Assembly (NCBI GenBank): GCA_003388555.1
Contig: QQVD01000043.1
Span: forward strand, 62,001-126,000
Reading direction: 5' to 3'
DNA length: 64,000 nucleotides
Origin: Acidobacteriota bacterium
Lineage (GTDB): Bacteria > Acidobacteriota > Thermoanaerobaculia > Multivoradales > Multivoraceae
The number at the start of each line of letters is the position of its first letter. Positions within the stretch are counted from its first letter, which is position 1. Shown here piece after piece: positions 43,759 to 52,343 of this stretch. The notes beneath the pieces are model-generated. The model saw only the letters and a list, made by a program, of their open reading frames with translations, ran no database searches and was not told where the DNA came from. Both the position numbers and the translations under genes were made by a program.

Positions 43759-46695
43759 CTACTGAGCTAGACGGACCTCCTCCAGGCGATTCCGCGCCGC
43801 CAGCCAATCTCCGACGAAACCGAAGGTGAGAATCTCGCCCTTGCGCTGCTCGACGAGCTCGGTGAGGAGCTGGACTTCGCGCTCCTTTTCACCACGGGCG
43901 GCGGCGGTGGCGGCGGCGAGCTGCAGGCTGAGGTGATCGCGGTGCTCGCGCAGTGCGCGGACGGCGTGCTCGTCGGCGAGGTCTGGGTCGCCACGCAACA
44001 GGGCGAGCGTTCCGTCGAGCTGATCGACGGCGGCGCGCGACAGGCCGCTCGGGAAGCGCTCGGAAAGCGGCGCCAGGAGGGCGCGGATCTCGATGAGCTG
44101 GGCTTCGAGGCCGACGCGGGCGAGGCTGGCGGCGATGTGACGGCCGCGCTCGAGGGTTCGCGGAGTGTCGGGATCCAGCAGGTCCGGAGTCCACCGCGCG
44201 GCATCGAGCAGGCGCTGCGAGCGGCCGCGGTCGTGCTCGATGCGCGCGCTCCACAGCTCGGACACGAAGGTGGCGTGGTCGTCGCGGGCGAGCTCCGCGT
44301 CGGTGGCCAGCAGCTCGAGGTCGACCAGCGCCGCCTCGGGATTGCCGGTCTCGACGTGGGCCTGGGCACGCAGCGACCTGCCGAAGCGCACGTAGACCGC
44401 GGTGCCGCTGTCGGCCATGACGGTGAAGGCCGCGATTGCCGAGTCGAGGTCGCCGGCCATCTGGTGGGCGATGCCCTCGGCCCAGTACAGGTACGTCTTC
44501 TCCGGCGCCTCGAGCTCCCGCCGCGCGCGCCGGACGAGCTCGAGCGCCTGTTGGGTGTTGCCTCGCTTGGCCTCGAAGAGCGCGTACATCCCTCGGTGGA
44601 TCGGGTTCTCGGGATCGGCCTGTGCTGCGAGCCGAGCGAAGCGGGTGGCTCGGTTGGAATCCGGCACCCACTCGAAGGCGAGCGCGATCTGGTGGTAGGC
44701 GCTGGCAAGGCCCGGGCTGCCGAGCGCTGCCAGGCGCTCGAACTCGAGTGCAGCCTGGTAGTGCTGCAAGCGGATGCGGTGGTAGAGGGCCTGGATGTAG
44801 CGACGCTCGCGTTCGGTGGTCTCCTCGCGCAGTCCGTACGCTTTCGCCGAGGATTCGACCGAAGCCGCGTGACGCCCGGCGCCGCTCTGGTAGTCGGCGA
44901 GGCGATTCCAGGCCATGGCGAAGCCAGGGTCGATCTCGACCGCGGTCTCGAGCAGCGCCATCGCTTCGTCGTAGCTGCCCTCGCGATGCAGCAGCTGCGC
45001 CTCGGAGAATCGCTCGAGCGCCTCGAGCGACTCGGTGGTGGCCTTCTCGAGCGGGAGCAGGTCGCCGACGCTCGACGCCGAGTCCGAGATCTCCGCCAGC
45101 AGGGGGCCGATGTGCTCACCCAGGGTCGCGATCAGCTCGTCGCGCGACGCCGTGAACATGCGCTCGTGGCGTTGGCCGGAGAGGCTGCTGGCGATCAGGC
45201 GCACTTCGATTCCGCCTGCCGCCGGAGCCACCGAGCCGCCGAGCGCCGCCAGGAAGGCCTCCCGGCGGACCATCTCCGCGGCGCGTTCCAGCGACAGCTC
45301 GGACTCCTGATGCTGCATCCGTTGCAGGGCGGCCTCGCGTGCGCTGGCCGCGATCGGTTCGAGCCCGCGGCTCTCGACGAGGGCCAGGTCGAGGAGCTCC
45401 TCGATCGCTTCGTCGAGTGCGGCGTCGTCGGTGCGGTTGTCGACGTCGGCGACGACCACCACCCGGCTGGACGGACCGGCGGGCGACTCCTGCGACAGCA
45501 CGATCCAGAGCATCGCCGCCGTGAGCGCCAGCATCACCAGCGCCATCGCGGCGAGCGGGGCAGCGCGTCGGCCGCCTGTTGCAGGTGGACCGGTCGAGGC
45601 CTCGGCGCCACCGCCGGGACCGACGTCGACGAGGTAGCCGCTGAGCGCGTCCTCGAGCTCGCCCATGGTCTGGAAGCGCTCGCCTGGCTTCGGCGCGATC
45701 GCCCGGTTGAGGATCGCGGCGAAGCGGCGGTCGACGTTGGGCCGTGCGTCGGTGAGGTGCAGGCGCTGTTGCGCCTTGTGCTTCGAGCGCAGCTCGTGCC
45801 AGTTGGCGCCCTCCACCGGGTAGCGCCGGGTGCAGAGGAAGAAGAGCAGCACGCCGAGGCTGTAGACGTCGGTGCGGGGGCTGGCCTCGGCTCCGTCGAG
45901 CAGCTCGGGAGCCAGGTAGAGCGGGGTGCCGCGCACCGGTGCACCGGGCTCGGCGCGCCGGCTCTCGAGGCTGACGCCGAGGTCCATCAGCACGATGCGC
46001 CCGCCCCGCTCGCGCATCACGTTCTGCGCCTTGATGTCGCGGTGCACGATGCCGCGCTGGTGCAGCGCCGCGGCGGCGCGCGCCACCTCGATGCCGATCA
46101 GGGCCGCCTCGCGCTCGCTCAGCGGCCCCTGCTGCTCGACCACCTCGGTGAGCGACGAGCCCTGCACGTACTCCATCCAGATGCCGATCAGGCCGGCGAG
46201 CTCGTCGGCCCCGAAGACGGTGACCACGTTGGGGTGGCTGACCCGCGCCAGCAGCCGCCCCTCGACCACCTCGCGCGGCAGGCCAGACTCGGAGACGTCG
46301 CCCGAGGAGGGCACCAGCTTGAGCGCCACCGGGCGATCGAGCACCGAATCGCGGGCCGAGTAGACGACGCCGTGCGCCCCCTCGCCGAGCTTGGCGCCGA
46401 TACGCAGGTGCCCCCACGAGTCGCCCTCGGCCGGGTGCACCCGCGGCTGCCTGGACGGCCGCGGCATCGCCAGGGTTTCCGCTTCGGTGAGGGTCTGGTG
46501 CGAGCAGGCGATGCGCAGGATCTGCTCCATCGCCGCCGCGGTCTCCGCGTCGCTCGAGCGCAGCTCGTCGATGCGTCGGCCGGGGTCGGCTCTCTGCTCG
46601 TCCTCCGCTTCTCGGGGCGGGTCGCTCTGGCCGCTCGGTGCGTCCACCGCGTCGGCCACGGCGCGTGCCACGTCGAGCAGCCAGTCGTCGTTCAT
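43759..46695 (-). CDS. Serine/threonine protein kinase with TPR sensor region
   Basis: 978 residues. A ~95-residue N-terminal segment precedes the kinase domain: GEGAHGVVYSARD (Gly loop), Lys126 (PVALKLV), HRDIKAQNVM (Asp220), and DLG at 238-240 instead of DFG, a tolerated variant in bacterial kinases. GTPLYLAPELLDG marks the activation segment. A membrane helix (AAPLAAMALVMLALTAAMLWIVL) separates it from a VADVDNRTDDAALDE domain and TPR-like repeats. The start overlaps the ECF sigma stop (ATGA), so kinase and sigma are made together; phosphorylation control of the sigma factor is the likely circuit. Confidence 0.92.
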   Translation of the reverse strand: MNDDWLLDVARAVADAVDAPSGQSDPPREAEDEQRADPGRRIDELRSSDAETAAAMEQILRIACSHQTLTEAETLAMPRPSRQPRVHPAEGDSWGHLRIGAKLGEGAHGVVYSARDSVLDRPVALKLVPSSGDVSESGLPREVVEGRLLARVSHPNVVTVFGADELAGLIGIWMEYVQGSSLTEVVEQQGPLSEREAALIGIEVARAAAALHQRGIVHRDIKAQNVMRERGGRIVLMDLGVSLESRRAEPGAPVRGTPLYLAPELLDGAEASPRTDVYSLGVLLFFLCTRRYPVEGANWHELRSKHKAQQRLHLTDARPNVDRRFAAILNRAIAPKPGERFQTMGELEDALSGYLVDVGPGGGAEASTGPPATGGRRAAPLAAMALVMLALTAAMLWIVLSQESPAGPSSRVVVVADVDNRTDDAALDEAIEELLDLALVESRGLEPIAASAREAALQRMQHQESELSLERAAEMVRREAFLAALGGSVAPAAGGIEVRLIASSLSGQRHERMFTASRDELIATLGEHIGPLLAEISDSASSVGDLLPLEKATTESLEALERFSEAQLLHREGSYDEAMALLETAVEIDPGFAMAWNRLADYQSGAGRHAASVESSAKAYGLREETTERERRYIQALYHRIRLQHYQAALEFERLAALGSPGLASAYHQIALAFEWVPDSNRATRFARLAAQADPENPIHRGMYALFEAKRGNTQQALELVRRARRELEAPEKTYLYWAEGIAHQMAGDLDSAIAAFTVMADSGTAVYVRFGRSLRAQAHVETGNPEAALVDLELLATDAELARDDHATFVSELWSARIEHDRGRSQRLLDAARWTPDLLDPDTPRTLERGRHIAASLARVGLEAQLIEIRALLAPLSERFPSGLSRAAVDQLDGTLALLRGDPDLADEHAVRALREHRDHLSLQLAAATAAARGEKEREVQLLTELVEQRKGEILTFGFVGDWLAARNRLEEVRLAQ

Positions 46696-47282
46696 CGCCC
46701 GCTCTCGCGCGCCATCTCGCTGGCGAGCCTCGCTATCGCGCGCGCAACCGCCATCCGCGCCGCGTCGGCGCTCGGCTTGCCGAGGGCGAGGGCGACGTCC
46801 TTGTAGGCGAGACCGAGCTCGATGCGTGTGTGCACCGCGGCGCGCTCGCCATCGCTGAGGAGGGCGAGGGCGCGTTCGTAGCGCTGCAGCGACTCGCGCC
46901 CGATCAGCTGCTCGATAGGCGACGGTCCGTCGTCGGGCACCCGCGAGTCGACCACGGCCGAGGCCGACTCGGGGCGGGGAGCGGCCTTGCGCACCTCGTC
47001 GGTGACGCGGTTGAGGATGCTGCGCCGCAGGTAGCCGTGGAAGACGCCGGGATCGCTCGTGCGCAGGGTCGAAAGGTGCTTCGCCGCCCCGGCGAGCGCC
47101 ACCTGCACGAGGTCGGCGGTCTCGAGCATGCCGCGTGCCTGGGCCGGCAACCGGCCGCGCGCCCAGCGCGAGAGCGGCTCACGGTAGCGCTCCAGCAGAC
47201 GTCCGGTCGCCGCGTCGTCGCCGGCCTGCGCCTGCAGCAGCAGCGACTGGGTGGACTCGAGGTCCTGTGCGTCGGCGGTCAC
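46692..47282 (-). CDS. ECF-type RNA polymerase sigma factor (kinase-linked)
   Basis: 196 residues. Region 2 (QAGDDAATGRLLERYREPLSRWARGRLP, TADLVQVALAGAAKHLSTLR) and region 4 (LLSDGERAAVHTRIELGLAYKDVALALGKPSADAARMAVARAIARL) match the ECF subgroup typical of kinase-linked loci. No anti-sigma gene is adjacent; instead a Ser/Thr kinase overlaps it by 4 bases, consistent with sigma activation by phosphorylation. It is divergent from another sigma gene, with 149 nt between starts. Confidence 0.9.
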   Translation of the reverse strand: MTADAQDLESTQSLLLQAQAGDDAATGRLLERYREPLSRWARGRLPAQARGMLETADLVQVALAGAAKHLSTLRTSDPGVFHGYLRRSILNRVTDEVRKAAPRPESASAVVDSRVPDDGPSPIEQLIGRESLQRYERALALLSDGERAAVHTRIELGLAYKDVALALGKPSADAARMAVARAIARLASEMARESGR

Positions 47283-47431
47283 GGCTCCTCCGGCAGGACG
47301 GCGCGCTTCCCCTGGTCGCCGCTCGTGGCCCCGGCGGCCTTTTCTCGTTCGGTTCCTGCGACGGCTACGTCAGTACGGGTACAGGAGCACCGTCCAGTTC
47401 GTCGAACGCCAAGTCCGCACGGAGGGATTTC

Positions 47432-48244
47432 ATGAGCGAGGTTTTTGTGAGCGAAGGAAGCAGCAACCAGTTTATCCACGACCACAACCGGATGATCGCC
47501 AGGGCGATCCGGCTGGTCTCCAGGCGCATGGGGCTCGGGATCGAGGAGCGGGAGGAGCTCGAGTCGGAGGTGTGGCTGCACTTCGTGCAGAACGGCGAGC
47601 GGATCCTCGATCGCTTCGAGGGCCGCTCGTCGCTCCGCAGCTACCTGTGCACGGTGGTCGCCAACCTCGGGCGCGACTACAGGATCCGCAAGTGGGGCAA
47701 GTGGCGGCCGAGCGCCGCGGCGCTGCGGCTGGGAGCCGTGGCGGTGCGTCTCGAGGTGTTGCTGCACCGCGACGGCTTCACGCACCGCGAGGCGCTGCGT
47801 CGCGTCATGGCCGAGCACGCGCGGTGGAGCGAGGCGGAGCTCGAGGAGCTGCTCGAGCAGCTGCCGGAGAGGGCGCCGAGGAGGCGCGAGGTGGAGCTGA
47901 CCAGCGAGCCGGGCAGCCCGTCACGCGCCGACGAGCAGGTGGTGCACGCGGACCGAGCCGACGGTCTGGCGCGTATCAAGGCGGAGATCGCCCGCGCGAT
48001 CGGCGACATGTCGCACGACGAGCGCCGCCTGATGCGCGAGCGCTTCCTGCGCGGGCGCACCGTCACCGAGATCGCCGCCGAGAGCGACGTCGACCGGCGC
48101 GTCCTCTATCGGACGGTCGAGCGCTGTCTGCTCAGCATCCGTCGCCACCTCGATTGGGCGGGGATCGACCGCGACCAGCTGCTCGCGGTGGTGCAGTCGA
48201 CCGACCTGTCGATCACGTTCTCGGTGCTGGAGGCGTCGGGGTAG
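47432..48244 (+). CDS. Sigma-70 family (ECF-like) sigma factor
   Basis: 270 residues; ATG 47432 (MSEVFVSEGSSNQ) is chosen over the long upstream frame because GGAGGGA precedes it and the upstream part is antisense to the other sigma gene. Region 2 is HDHNRMIARAIRLVSRRMGL to RSSLRSYLCTVVANLGRDYRIR; region 4 is MSHDERRLMRERFLRGRTVTEIAAESDVDRRVLYRTVERCLLSIRR. The linker between them (~100 residues) is long for an ECF factor and contains a Glu/Arg-rich helix. No anti-sigma gene follows. Confidence 0.85.
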   Translation: MSEVFVSEGSSNQFIHDHNRMIARAIRLVSRRMGLGIEEREELESEVWLHFVQNGERILDRFEGRSSLRSYLCTVVANLGRDYRIRKWGKWRPSAAALRLGAVAVRLEVLLHRDGFTHREALRRVMAEHARWSEAELEELLEQLPERAPRRREVELTSEPGSPSRADEQVVHADRADGLARIKAEIARAIGDMSHDERRLMRERFLRGRTVTEIAAESDVDRRVLYRTVERCLLSIRRHLDWAGIDRDQLLAVVQSTDLSITFSVLEASG

Positions 48245-48405
48245 GGCAGGGGGGTCCAGGGGCGCGGAAGGGGTTGGGGGTCAGGGGTTAGGGGTTGGGG
48301 GCGCGGAAGGGGTCAGGGGTTGGGGGGTTGGGGGAGAAGAGGGAGAGAGGAGAGAGAGAGAGAGAGGAGAGAGAGGAAAACGGGGAAAGGAAGAGGAGGT
48401 CGTGG
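48245..48405. repeat. G-rich then AG-rich low-complexity tract
   Basis: Following the sigma gene, the plus strand has about ten runs of 3-6 G (GGGGTTAGGGGTTGGGGG and variants to ~48330), then a GAGAGA/GGAGAGAG purine tract to ~48405. Almost no pyrimidines occur in the second half. The G-runs meet the pattern for G-quadruplexes and the purine tract that for triplex DNA. Similar tracts, mostly on the complementary strand, occur near 48925, 58290 and 62226. Confidence 0.8.
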
Positions 48406-48424
48406 CGAATGCCCTCGCCGGTCC

Positions 48425-48844
48425 CTACGCCTCCACCGACGACATCCTCCGCTCGCCGGCTCCGAGCCGCGCCCCGCACACGGTCGCGGCGACGAACACC
48501 ACGTAGTTGGCGACCTCGAACCAGAGCGGGTACGGCAGCATCGACTGGTTCATCGCCACCGCCGCCAGCAGCAGCAGCCCGACGCACCAGCCGTGCGCCG
48601 GATGCCGACCTTCGCCGAGGCGCGTCGCCATCCACGCGGCCAGGAACGTCGTCGCGCCCCACCACACGACGACGAACGCCAGCACCCACTGCGGATAGGC
48701 GGCGACGTGCTCGAGCATGTCGAACTCGCCCTCGGGGAACGGATGAAGGATCGAGCTGACCCACTCGAGCGCCACCACCAGGATGAAGGCGACCAGCAGG
48801 CTCAGCGCGACGGCTCCGGCGCTGCGCAACACGGATCGGAGCAT
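48425..48844 (-). CDS. Small four-helix membrane protein
   Basis: 139 residues with four hydrophobic segments (~8-32, 48-70, 84-104, 108-130) and short loops. No cofactor motif or family is recognised. ATG 48844 has AAGGGAG upstream. It lies between low-complexity tracts with no close operon partner. Confidence 0.65.
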   Translation of the reverse strand: MLRSVLRSAGAVALSLLVAFILVVALEWVSSILHPFPEGEFDMLEHVAAYPQWVLAFVVVWWGATTFLAAWMATRLGEGRHPAHGWCVGLLLLAAVAMNQSMLPYPLWFEVANYVVFVAATVCGARLGAGERRMSSVEA

Positions 48845-48924
48845 TGGCGGACTCCCTTCTCGTGGCCGGACTCGGGCTCCGGTGCGGTGGACTCTGGGGA
48901 CTGCTTGACAGCGTATTCCACCGG

Positions 48925-48992
48925 GCGCTCCGCCCCCCCAACCCTCTCTTCCCTCGCCCTGCTTCCCCTAGACCCCTAAACCCTGACCCCTT
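48925..48992. repeat. C-rich low-complexity tract
   Basis: The plus strand is C-rich (CGCCCCCCCAACCCTC, CCCCTAGACCCCTAAACCC, TGACCCC), i.e. GGGGTTTAGGGGT-like on minus. It lies between divergent genes, upstream of the nucleotidyltransferase pair. Confidence 0.7.
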
Positions 48993-49035
48993 CCGTGTGC
49001 CCCTTGTGTGGGTGGCGGCAGGATCGTAATCCGCT

Positions 49036-49041
49036 TATGAT
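49036..49041 (+). promoter_or_regulatory. -10 box for the 88-residue gene, leaderless arrangement
   Basis: TATGAT is followed by only 6 nt before ATG 49048, so transcription would start at or next to the ATG. No Shine-Dalgarno lies in those 6 nt. No good -35 box is visible. The VapB gene has the identical box and spacing. Confidence 0.55.
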
Positions 49042-49047
49042 AGAGCC

Positions 49048-49314
49048 ATGGCCGAGACGGTGCACCAGTACCTCTCCCGCATCGGGCGCAAGGGAGGCAG
49101 GAAGAGTCGCCGCACCCTGACGCCGCAGCAGGCGAGGGAGATGGTGAAGGTGCGCGAAGCAAGGCGTGCCTACCGCGAGTTCCATGCGAGCTGCTTCTGG
49201 TCGCACGATCCCGGCTACCGGATCACGCTGGAGGACGTGCCGTGGGTGGCGGCGCAGCTGATGAAGCACGGCGGGCGCAGGGGGTGGGAGATCGGAGCGA
49301 AGCTATCCCGCTGA
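49048..49314 (+). CDS. Small basic protein paired with nucleotidyltransferase (antitoxin-like)
   Basis: 88 residues, basic N-terminus (SRIGRKGGRKSRRTLTPQQA) then a helical R/E-rich part (REMVKVREARRAYREF) and a Trp-containing tail. It overlaps the following nucleotidyltransferase gene. It does not resemble AbiEi; a DNA-binding or inhibitor role as antitoxin is inferred from position and size. Translation is probably leaderless. Confidence 0.75.
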   Translation: MAETVHQYLSRIGRKGGRKSRRTLTPQQAREMVKVREARRAYREFHASCFWSHDPGYRITLEDVPWVAAQLMKHGGRRGWEIGAKLSR

Positions 49315-50099
49315 CCACGTTCCAGCGGGAGATCGCCCGCCTGCTCGCCCGCAACCGCACGCCGGACAGCTACCTGGCGGGCGGCGCGGCGCTGCACATC
49401 GAGCCGCGCTCGACCCGCTACAGCAACGATCTCGACTACTTCCACGATTCGGAGGAGCGGGTGGCCGCGGCGTTCGCGGAGGATCGCGTGCTGCTCGAGG
49501 AAGCGGGCTGCACGATCGAGGTGCAGCTCAACCAGCCCGGGCACATTCGCGCCGTGGTGAGCAGGGGCTCCGAGGCGACGAAGATCGAGTGGGCGCACGA
49601 CAGCGCCTGGAGGTTCCTGCCCCCAGTCAAGAGCCGCGTCGCGGGCTATCAGCTGCATCCGGTCGACTTGGCGGTCAACAAGCTCCTCGCCCTTGTCGGC
49701 CGCGACGAGCCGCGCGACTTCCTCGACGTACTCGAGCTCCACCGCAAGACGCTGTCGCTCGGCGCGCTGTGTTGGGCCGCGGCAGGGAAGGACCCCGGTT
49801 TCACGCCGAGCACGCTCCTCGAGCTGCTGAAGCGGCGCGGGCGGATCCGCGAGGAGGATCTCGACCGTCTGCACCTGCGGCGGCGGCCGCAGCTCACGGC
49901 GCTCAAGAGCCAGTGGCTCGAGGCGTTGGCCGAGGCTGAGACCTTCATTGCGGAGCGACCGCCGGACGAGGTCGGCTGTCTCTACTGGTCGCCGTCGGCG
50001 CAGCGCTTCGTCGATCGGCTCGACGACACAGACGGCGTGGTGCCGCACTTCGGGCGGCCGGGTGGCGTGCTGCCGCGGATGATGGAGGTCGAGGGGTAG
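49242..50099 (+). CDS. AbiEii/MenT-like nucleotidyltransferase (toxin-like)
   Basis: 285 residues from GTG 49242, which has GGAGGA at 6 nt but overlaps the upstream gene by 73 bases; GTG 49284 is an alternative, and the conserved fold begins near 49311. The active site is clear: YLAGGAALHIEPRSTRYSNDLDYFHD, i.e. GG-A and D-x-D (NDLDYF) of the DNA-polymerase-beta-like nucleotidyltransferases of the AbiEii/DUF1814 group, followed by the LHPVDLAVNKLLALVGRDEPRDFLDVLEL helix. Family members add nucleotides to tRNA acceptor ends or other targets and act as toxins in type IV-like pairs. Target here unknown. Confidence 0.82.
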   Translation: MGGGAADEARRAQGVGDRSEAIPLTTFQREIARLLARNRTPDSYLAGGAALHIEPRSTRYSNDLDYFHDSEERVAAAFAEDRVLLEEAGCTIEVQLNQPGHIRAVVSRGSEATKIEWAHDSAWRFLPPVKSRVAGYQLHPVDLAVNKLLALVGRDEPRDFLDVLELHRKTLSLGALCWAAAGKDPGFTPSTLLELLKRRGRIREEDLDRLHLRRRPQLTALKSQWLEALAEAETFIAERPPDEVGCLYWSPSAQRFVDRLDDTDGVVPHFGRPGGVLPRMMEVEG

Positions 50100-50142
50100 G
50101 GGGTGCGCTCGCGCTCGATCCGCGTCGCGTACACGTGCCGTG

Positions 50143-50148
50143 TATGAT
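50143..50148 (+). promoter_or_regulatory. -10 box for vapB, leaderless arrangement
   Basis: TATGAT lies 6 nt before ATG 50155. Just upstream, ACACGTGCCGTGT is an imperfect palindrome overlapping the promoter, a plausible VapBC autoregulatory operator. Confidence 0.55.
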
Positions 50149-50154
50149 CGGTGT

Positions 50155-50367
50155 ATGGCAAGAGTCCGCACGAACATCGAGATCGAGGACGAGTATCTGC
50201 GCGCGGTCATGGATCGCTACGGCGTGCACACCAAGACCGAGGCGGTGGACTTGGCACTGCGCCATCTCGCGGGACAGCCGATGACGCGGGAGGAGGCTCT
50301 CGCGATGCGCGGAGCACGTGCGATCACGGACGTGCCCGTTGACGGGGACGCCGCGCGCTCGCGATGA
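50155..50367 (+). CDS. vapB: VapB-type antitoxin
   Basis: 70 residues from ATG 50155 (MARVRTNIEIEDEYLRAVMDRYGVHTKTEAVDLALRHL), a ribbon-helix-helix N-terminus followed by a toxin-binding tail (MTREEALAMRGA). The stop overlaps vapC start (ATGA). Confidence 0.9.
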   Translation: MARVRTNIEIEDEYLRAVMDRYGVHTKTEAVDLALRHLAGQPMTREEALAMRGARAITDVPVDGDAARSR

Positions 50368-50765
50368 TCCTGGTCGACACCTCGGTGTGGGTCGAGTATG
50401 ACCGCGCCACTGGCAGCGCCGAGGATCGACGGTTGACTCGGCTCATCGAGGAGGACGGACCGGTTGCAGTGACCGAGCCCGTGATCATGGAGGTGCTCTC
50501 CGGGGCGCGGAATCAGGCACGGGAGGTCGATCTGCGCCGCCTCCTCCTACGCTTCGACCTGCTGAGGTTCGAGGCGGTGGTGGACTTCGACGGAGCCGCA
50601 AGGATCTACCGGGCGTGTCGCGGGCGGGGAGTCACGCCTCGTGGTTTGATCGACTGCATGATCTCGGCGGTGGCTCTCAGGACGGGTGCGACGCTCTTGG
50701 CGCTCGACTCGGATCTGGAGAGGGTGGCCGGGGTGGTCGGGGTCGTCCTCGATGATGAGACTTGA
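50364..50765 (+). CDS. vapC: VapC-type PIN-domain ribonuclease toxin
   Basis: 133 residues. The PIN acidic residues are in place: ILVDTSVWVEY (Asp5), VTEPVIMEVLSG (Glu43), TPRGLIDCMISAVAL (Asp97), ALDSDLERV (Asp115). VapC toxins cleave tRNA or rRNA and are neutralised by VapB. Start overlaps vapB. Confidence 0.92.
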   Translation: MILVDTSVWVEYDRATGSAEDRRLTRLIEEDGPVAVTEPVIMEVLSGARNQAREVDLRRLLLRFDLLRFEAVVDFDGAARIYRACRGRGVTPRGLIDCMISAVALRTGATLLALDSDLERVAGVVGVVLDDET

Positions 50766-50822
50766 TGGAGCGTGAACGGGTTCATCGCAGCCGTCAGGCG
50801 CCCATGGCGCGTCGCCCGGACC

Positions 50823-51983
50823 TCAGCAAGTTCCCAGTTCGGCTCCCGTGGGTTGCTCGACGGTCCAGAAGCCGTTGCCGCCGCCGAAGAGCACAACGGG
50901 GCCGTCCCACGCGGTCGAGAAAACGGCACGTCGGATCTCGTGGTCGATCGGCTGAGTCTTGTGGCGGCGGTAGAGCTTCACGCTCTTTTTGGAACGGCAC
51001 AAGTCGACTCCGTAGGTCGGGGCTTCGAGATGCTGCACCGTGGCAAGTCGCGGGTGGGCGTGTGAGTGGGCGGAGTACTTGCCGCGCCAGTAGGCCGGAC
51101 CGTGCGACATCACGGCGATCTTGGGGTTCATGGCACGAACGAGAGCTTCGTTCGTCGCGTTGTGCGAGCCGTGATGTCCCACCTGGTAGACGTCCACCTC
51201 CAAGAGATTGGGAGTCGCGTTGCGATAGCGCGCCAGGACGCGCTCGATTCCGGCCTGGTCGTCCGGATTGCACTCGAACGAGTCCGAGATCTCCAGGTCG
51301 CCGGTGAAGAGGATGGAGGCCCCTCCGTAGTCGACCCGTAGCACGATGCTGTGGTTGTTCTCCTCTTCGAAATCGGCATCGCACCAGCCTGTTTCATTCG
51401 TCGGCCGGCCCCACAGAACTCGGACCTCGGGGTCGAAGTCGCCGTCGTACGGAAACGGGTCGATGACGGTGGACGTCAGAGGGCCGTTCGCCGGCAGCTT
51501 GCCGAGAGTGATCTCCTCCACAGCGACTCCGGCTTCGTTGTTCGCGTAGTTGTCGACCCACTTCGCGACCGGCCGGTCGCCGTTGTGCACCACGTTACGG
51601 GGCCGGTAGGTGTCGAGGACGGGCCGGAGGCTGCTGTTCCACCAGGGGGCAGGCTTCATGCCCTGGTAGTGGTCCGGGTGGGGGTGCGTGATCACCAGCA
51701 GATCCAGGCGTCCACCGAGGTCGGTGCGTCGATCGAAGAAGGCGTCGAGCTCCCGATTGAGGCCGGGCCGGAAGTCGTAGGAACCGCCGTCCTCGCCGCC
51801 CGTGTCGACGAGGATCGAGCCCTTCGGCAGTTCGATCAGGGTCGCATCGCCCTGACCGACATCGAAGAAGTGGACCCGCATGCCCGGTTGCTGCGCCTGA
51901 GCCTCGGAGTCGCATAGCGCTGAGGCGACGACCAACAGGGCAGTGTGGGCGAGTCGTGCCTTCGGGGGCCTGGCGAGCTTCAT
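50823..51983 (-). CDS. Secreted metallo-beta-lactamase-fold hydrolase (ComEC-like)
   Basis: 386 residues; ATG 51983 with AAAGGAG upstream. Signal peptide (TALLVVASALCDSEAQA). MBL motifs: FDVGQGDATLIELPKGSILVDTGG, ITHPHPDHYQGM (HxHxDH), LFTGDLE, VYQVGHHGSHNATN and VMSHGP. This is the ComEC/Rec2 C-terminal type of MBL, here free-standing and exported. Substrate is likely a nucleic acid or phosphodiester. No competence genes are nearby. It converges with vapBC. Confidence 0.88.
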   Translation of the reverse strand: MKLARPPKARLAHTALLVVASALCDSEAQAQQPGMRVHFFDVGQGDATLIELPKGSILVDTGGEDGGSYDFRPGLNRELDAFFDRRTDLGGRLDLLVITHPHPDHYQGMKPAPWWNSSLRPVLDTYRPRNVVHNGDRPVAKWVDNYANNEAGVAVEEITLGKLPANGPLTSTVIDPFPYDGDFDPEVRVLWGRPTNETGWCDADFEEENNHSIVLRVDYGGASILFTGDLEISDSFECNPDDQAGIERVLARYRNATPNLLEVDVYQVGHHGSHNATNEALVRAMNPKIAVMSHGPAYWRGKYSAHSHAHPRLATVQHLEAPTYGVDLCRSKKSVKLYRRHKTQPIDHEIRRAVFSTAWDGPVVLFGGGNGFWTVEQPTGAELGTC

Positions 51984-52343
51984 GGCGGTCGTCTCCTTTC
52001 AGTGCGCCGCCGTCGCTCGGTGCGTCGACTGCGTCGAGAGTCGTCGGCTCGACGCGAACGTCGATCGCGGCGTCCTGATGGCCTTCCCTCTTCGACGGAC
52101 ACCTGTCCTGCTTTTCGCCGGGACCAGGACGAAACGACTTGGCTCCGCAGATCCTTAGCAGAAGGAGTGACGGGAGCTGGGCGAGGTCTCGCATGGACGA
52201 CGATCCATCGTCGCCCCGCAGATGCCGCCGAGGTCGTCGAACTCGAGTTGCCCAACCCGGGACGGGATCGCGAGAGCTACCTCTGATCAGCAGCGCTCGT
52301 GCTCCGGAGTCCTCCCTTCGGAGCTCATGCGGACCGCCGAGCG
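51984..52343. other. Intergenic region, no gene seen
   Basis: 360 bases between the MBL gene start and the end of the FMN reductase gene. No frame shows sustained G/C-ending codons and no clear hairpin is visible. It should hold the MBL gene promoter. Confidence 0.4.

Noticed and set aside
43933-46806. 957-residue open frame on plus, opposite the large kinase gene
   Set aside because: It is the antisense of a clear Ser/Thr kinase-TPR gene; high GC makes long antisense frames common. The translation has no domain motifs.
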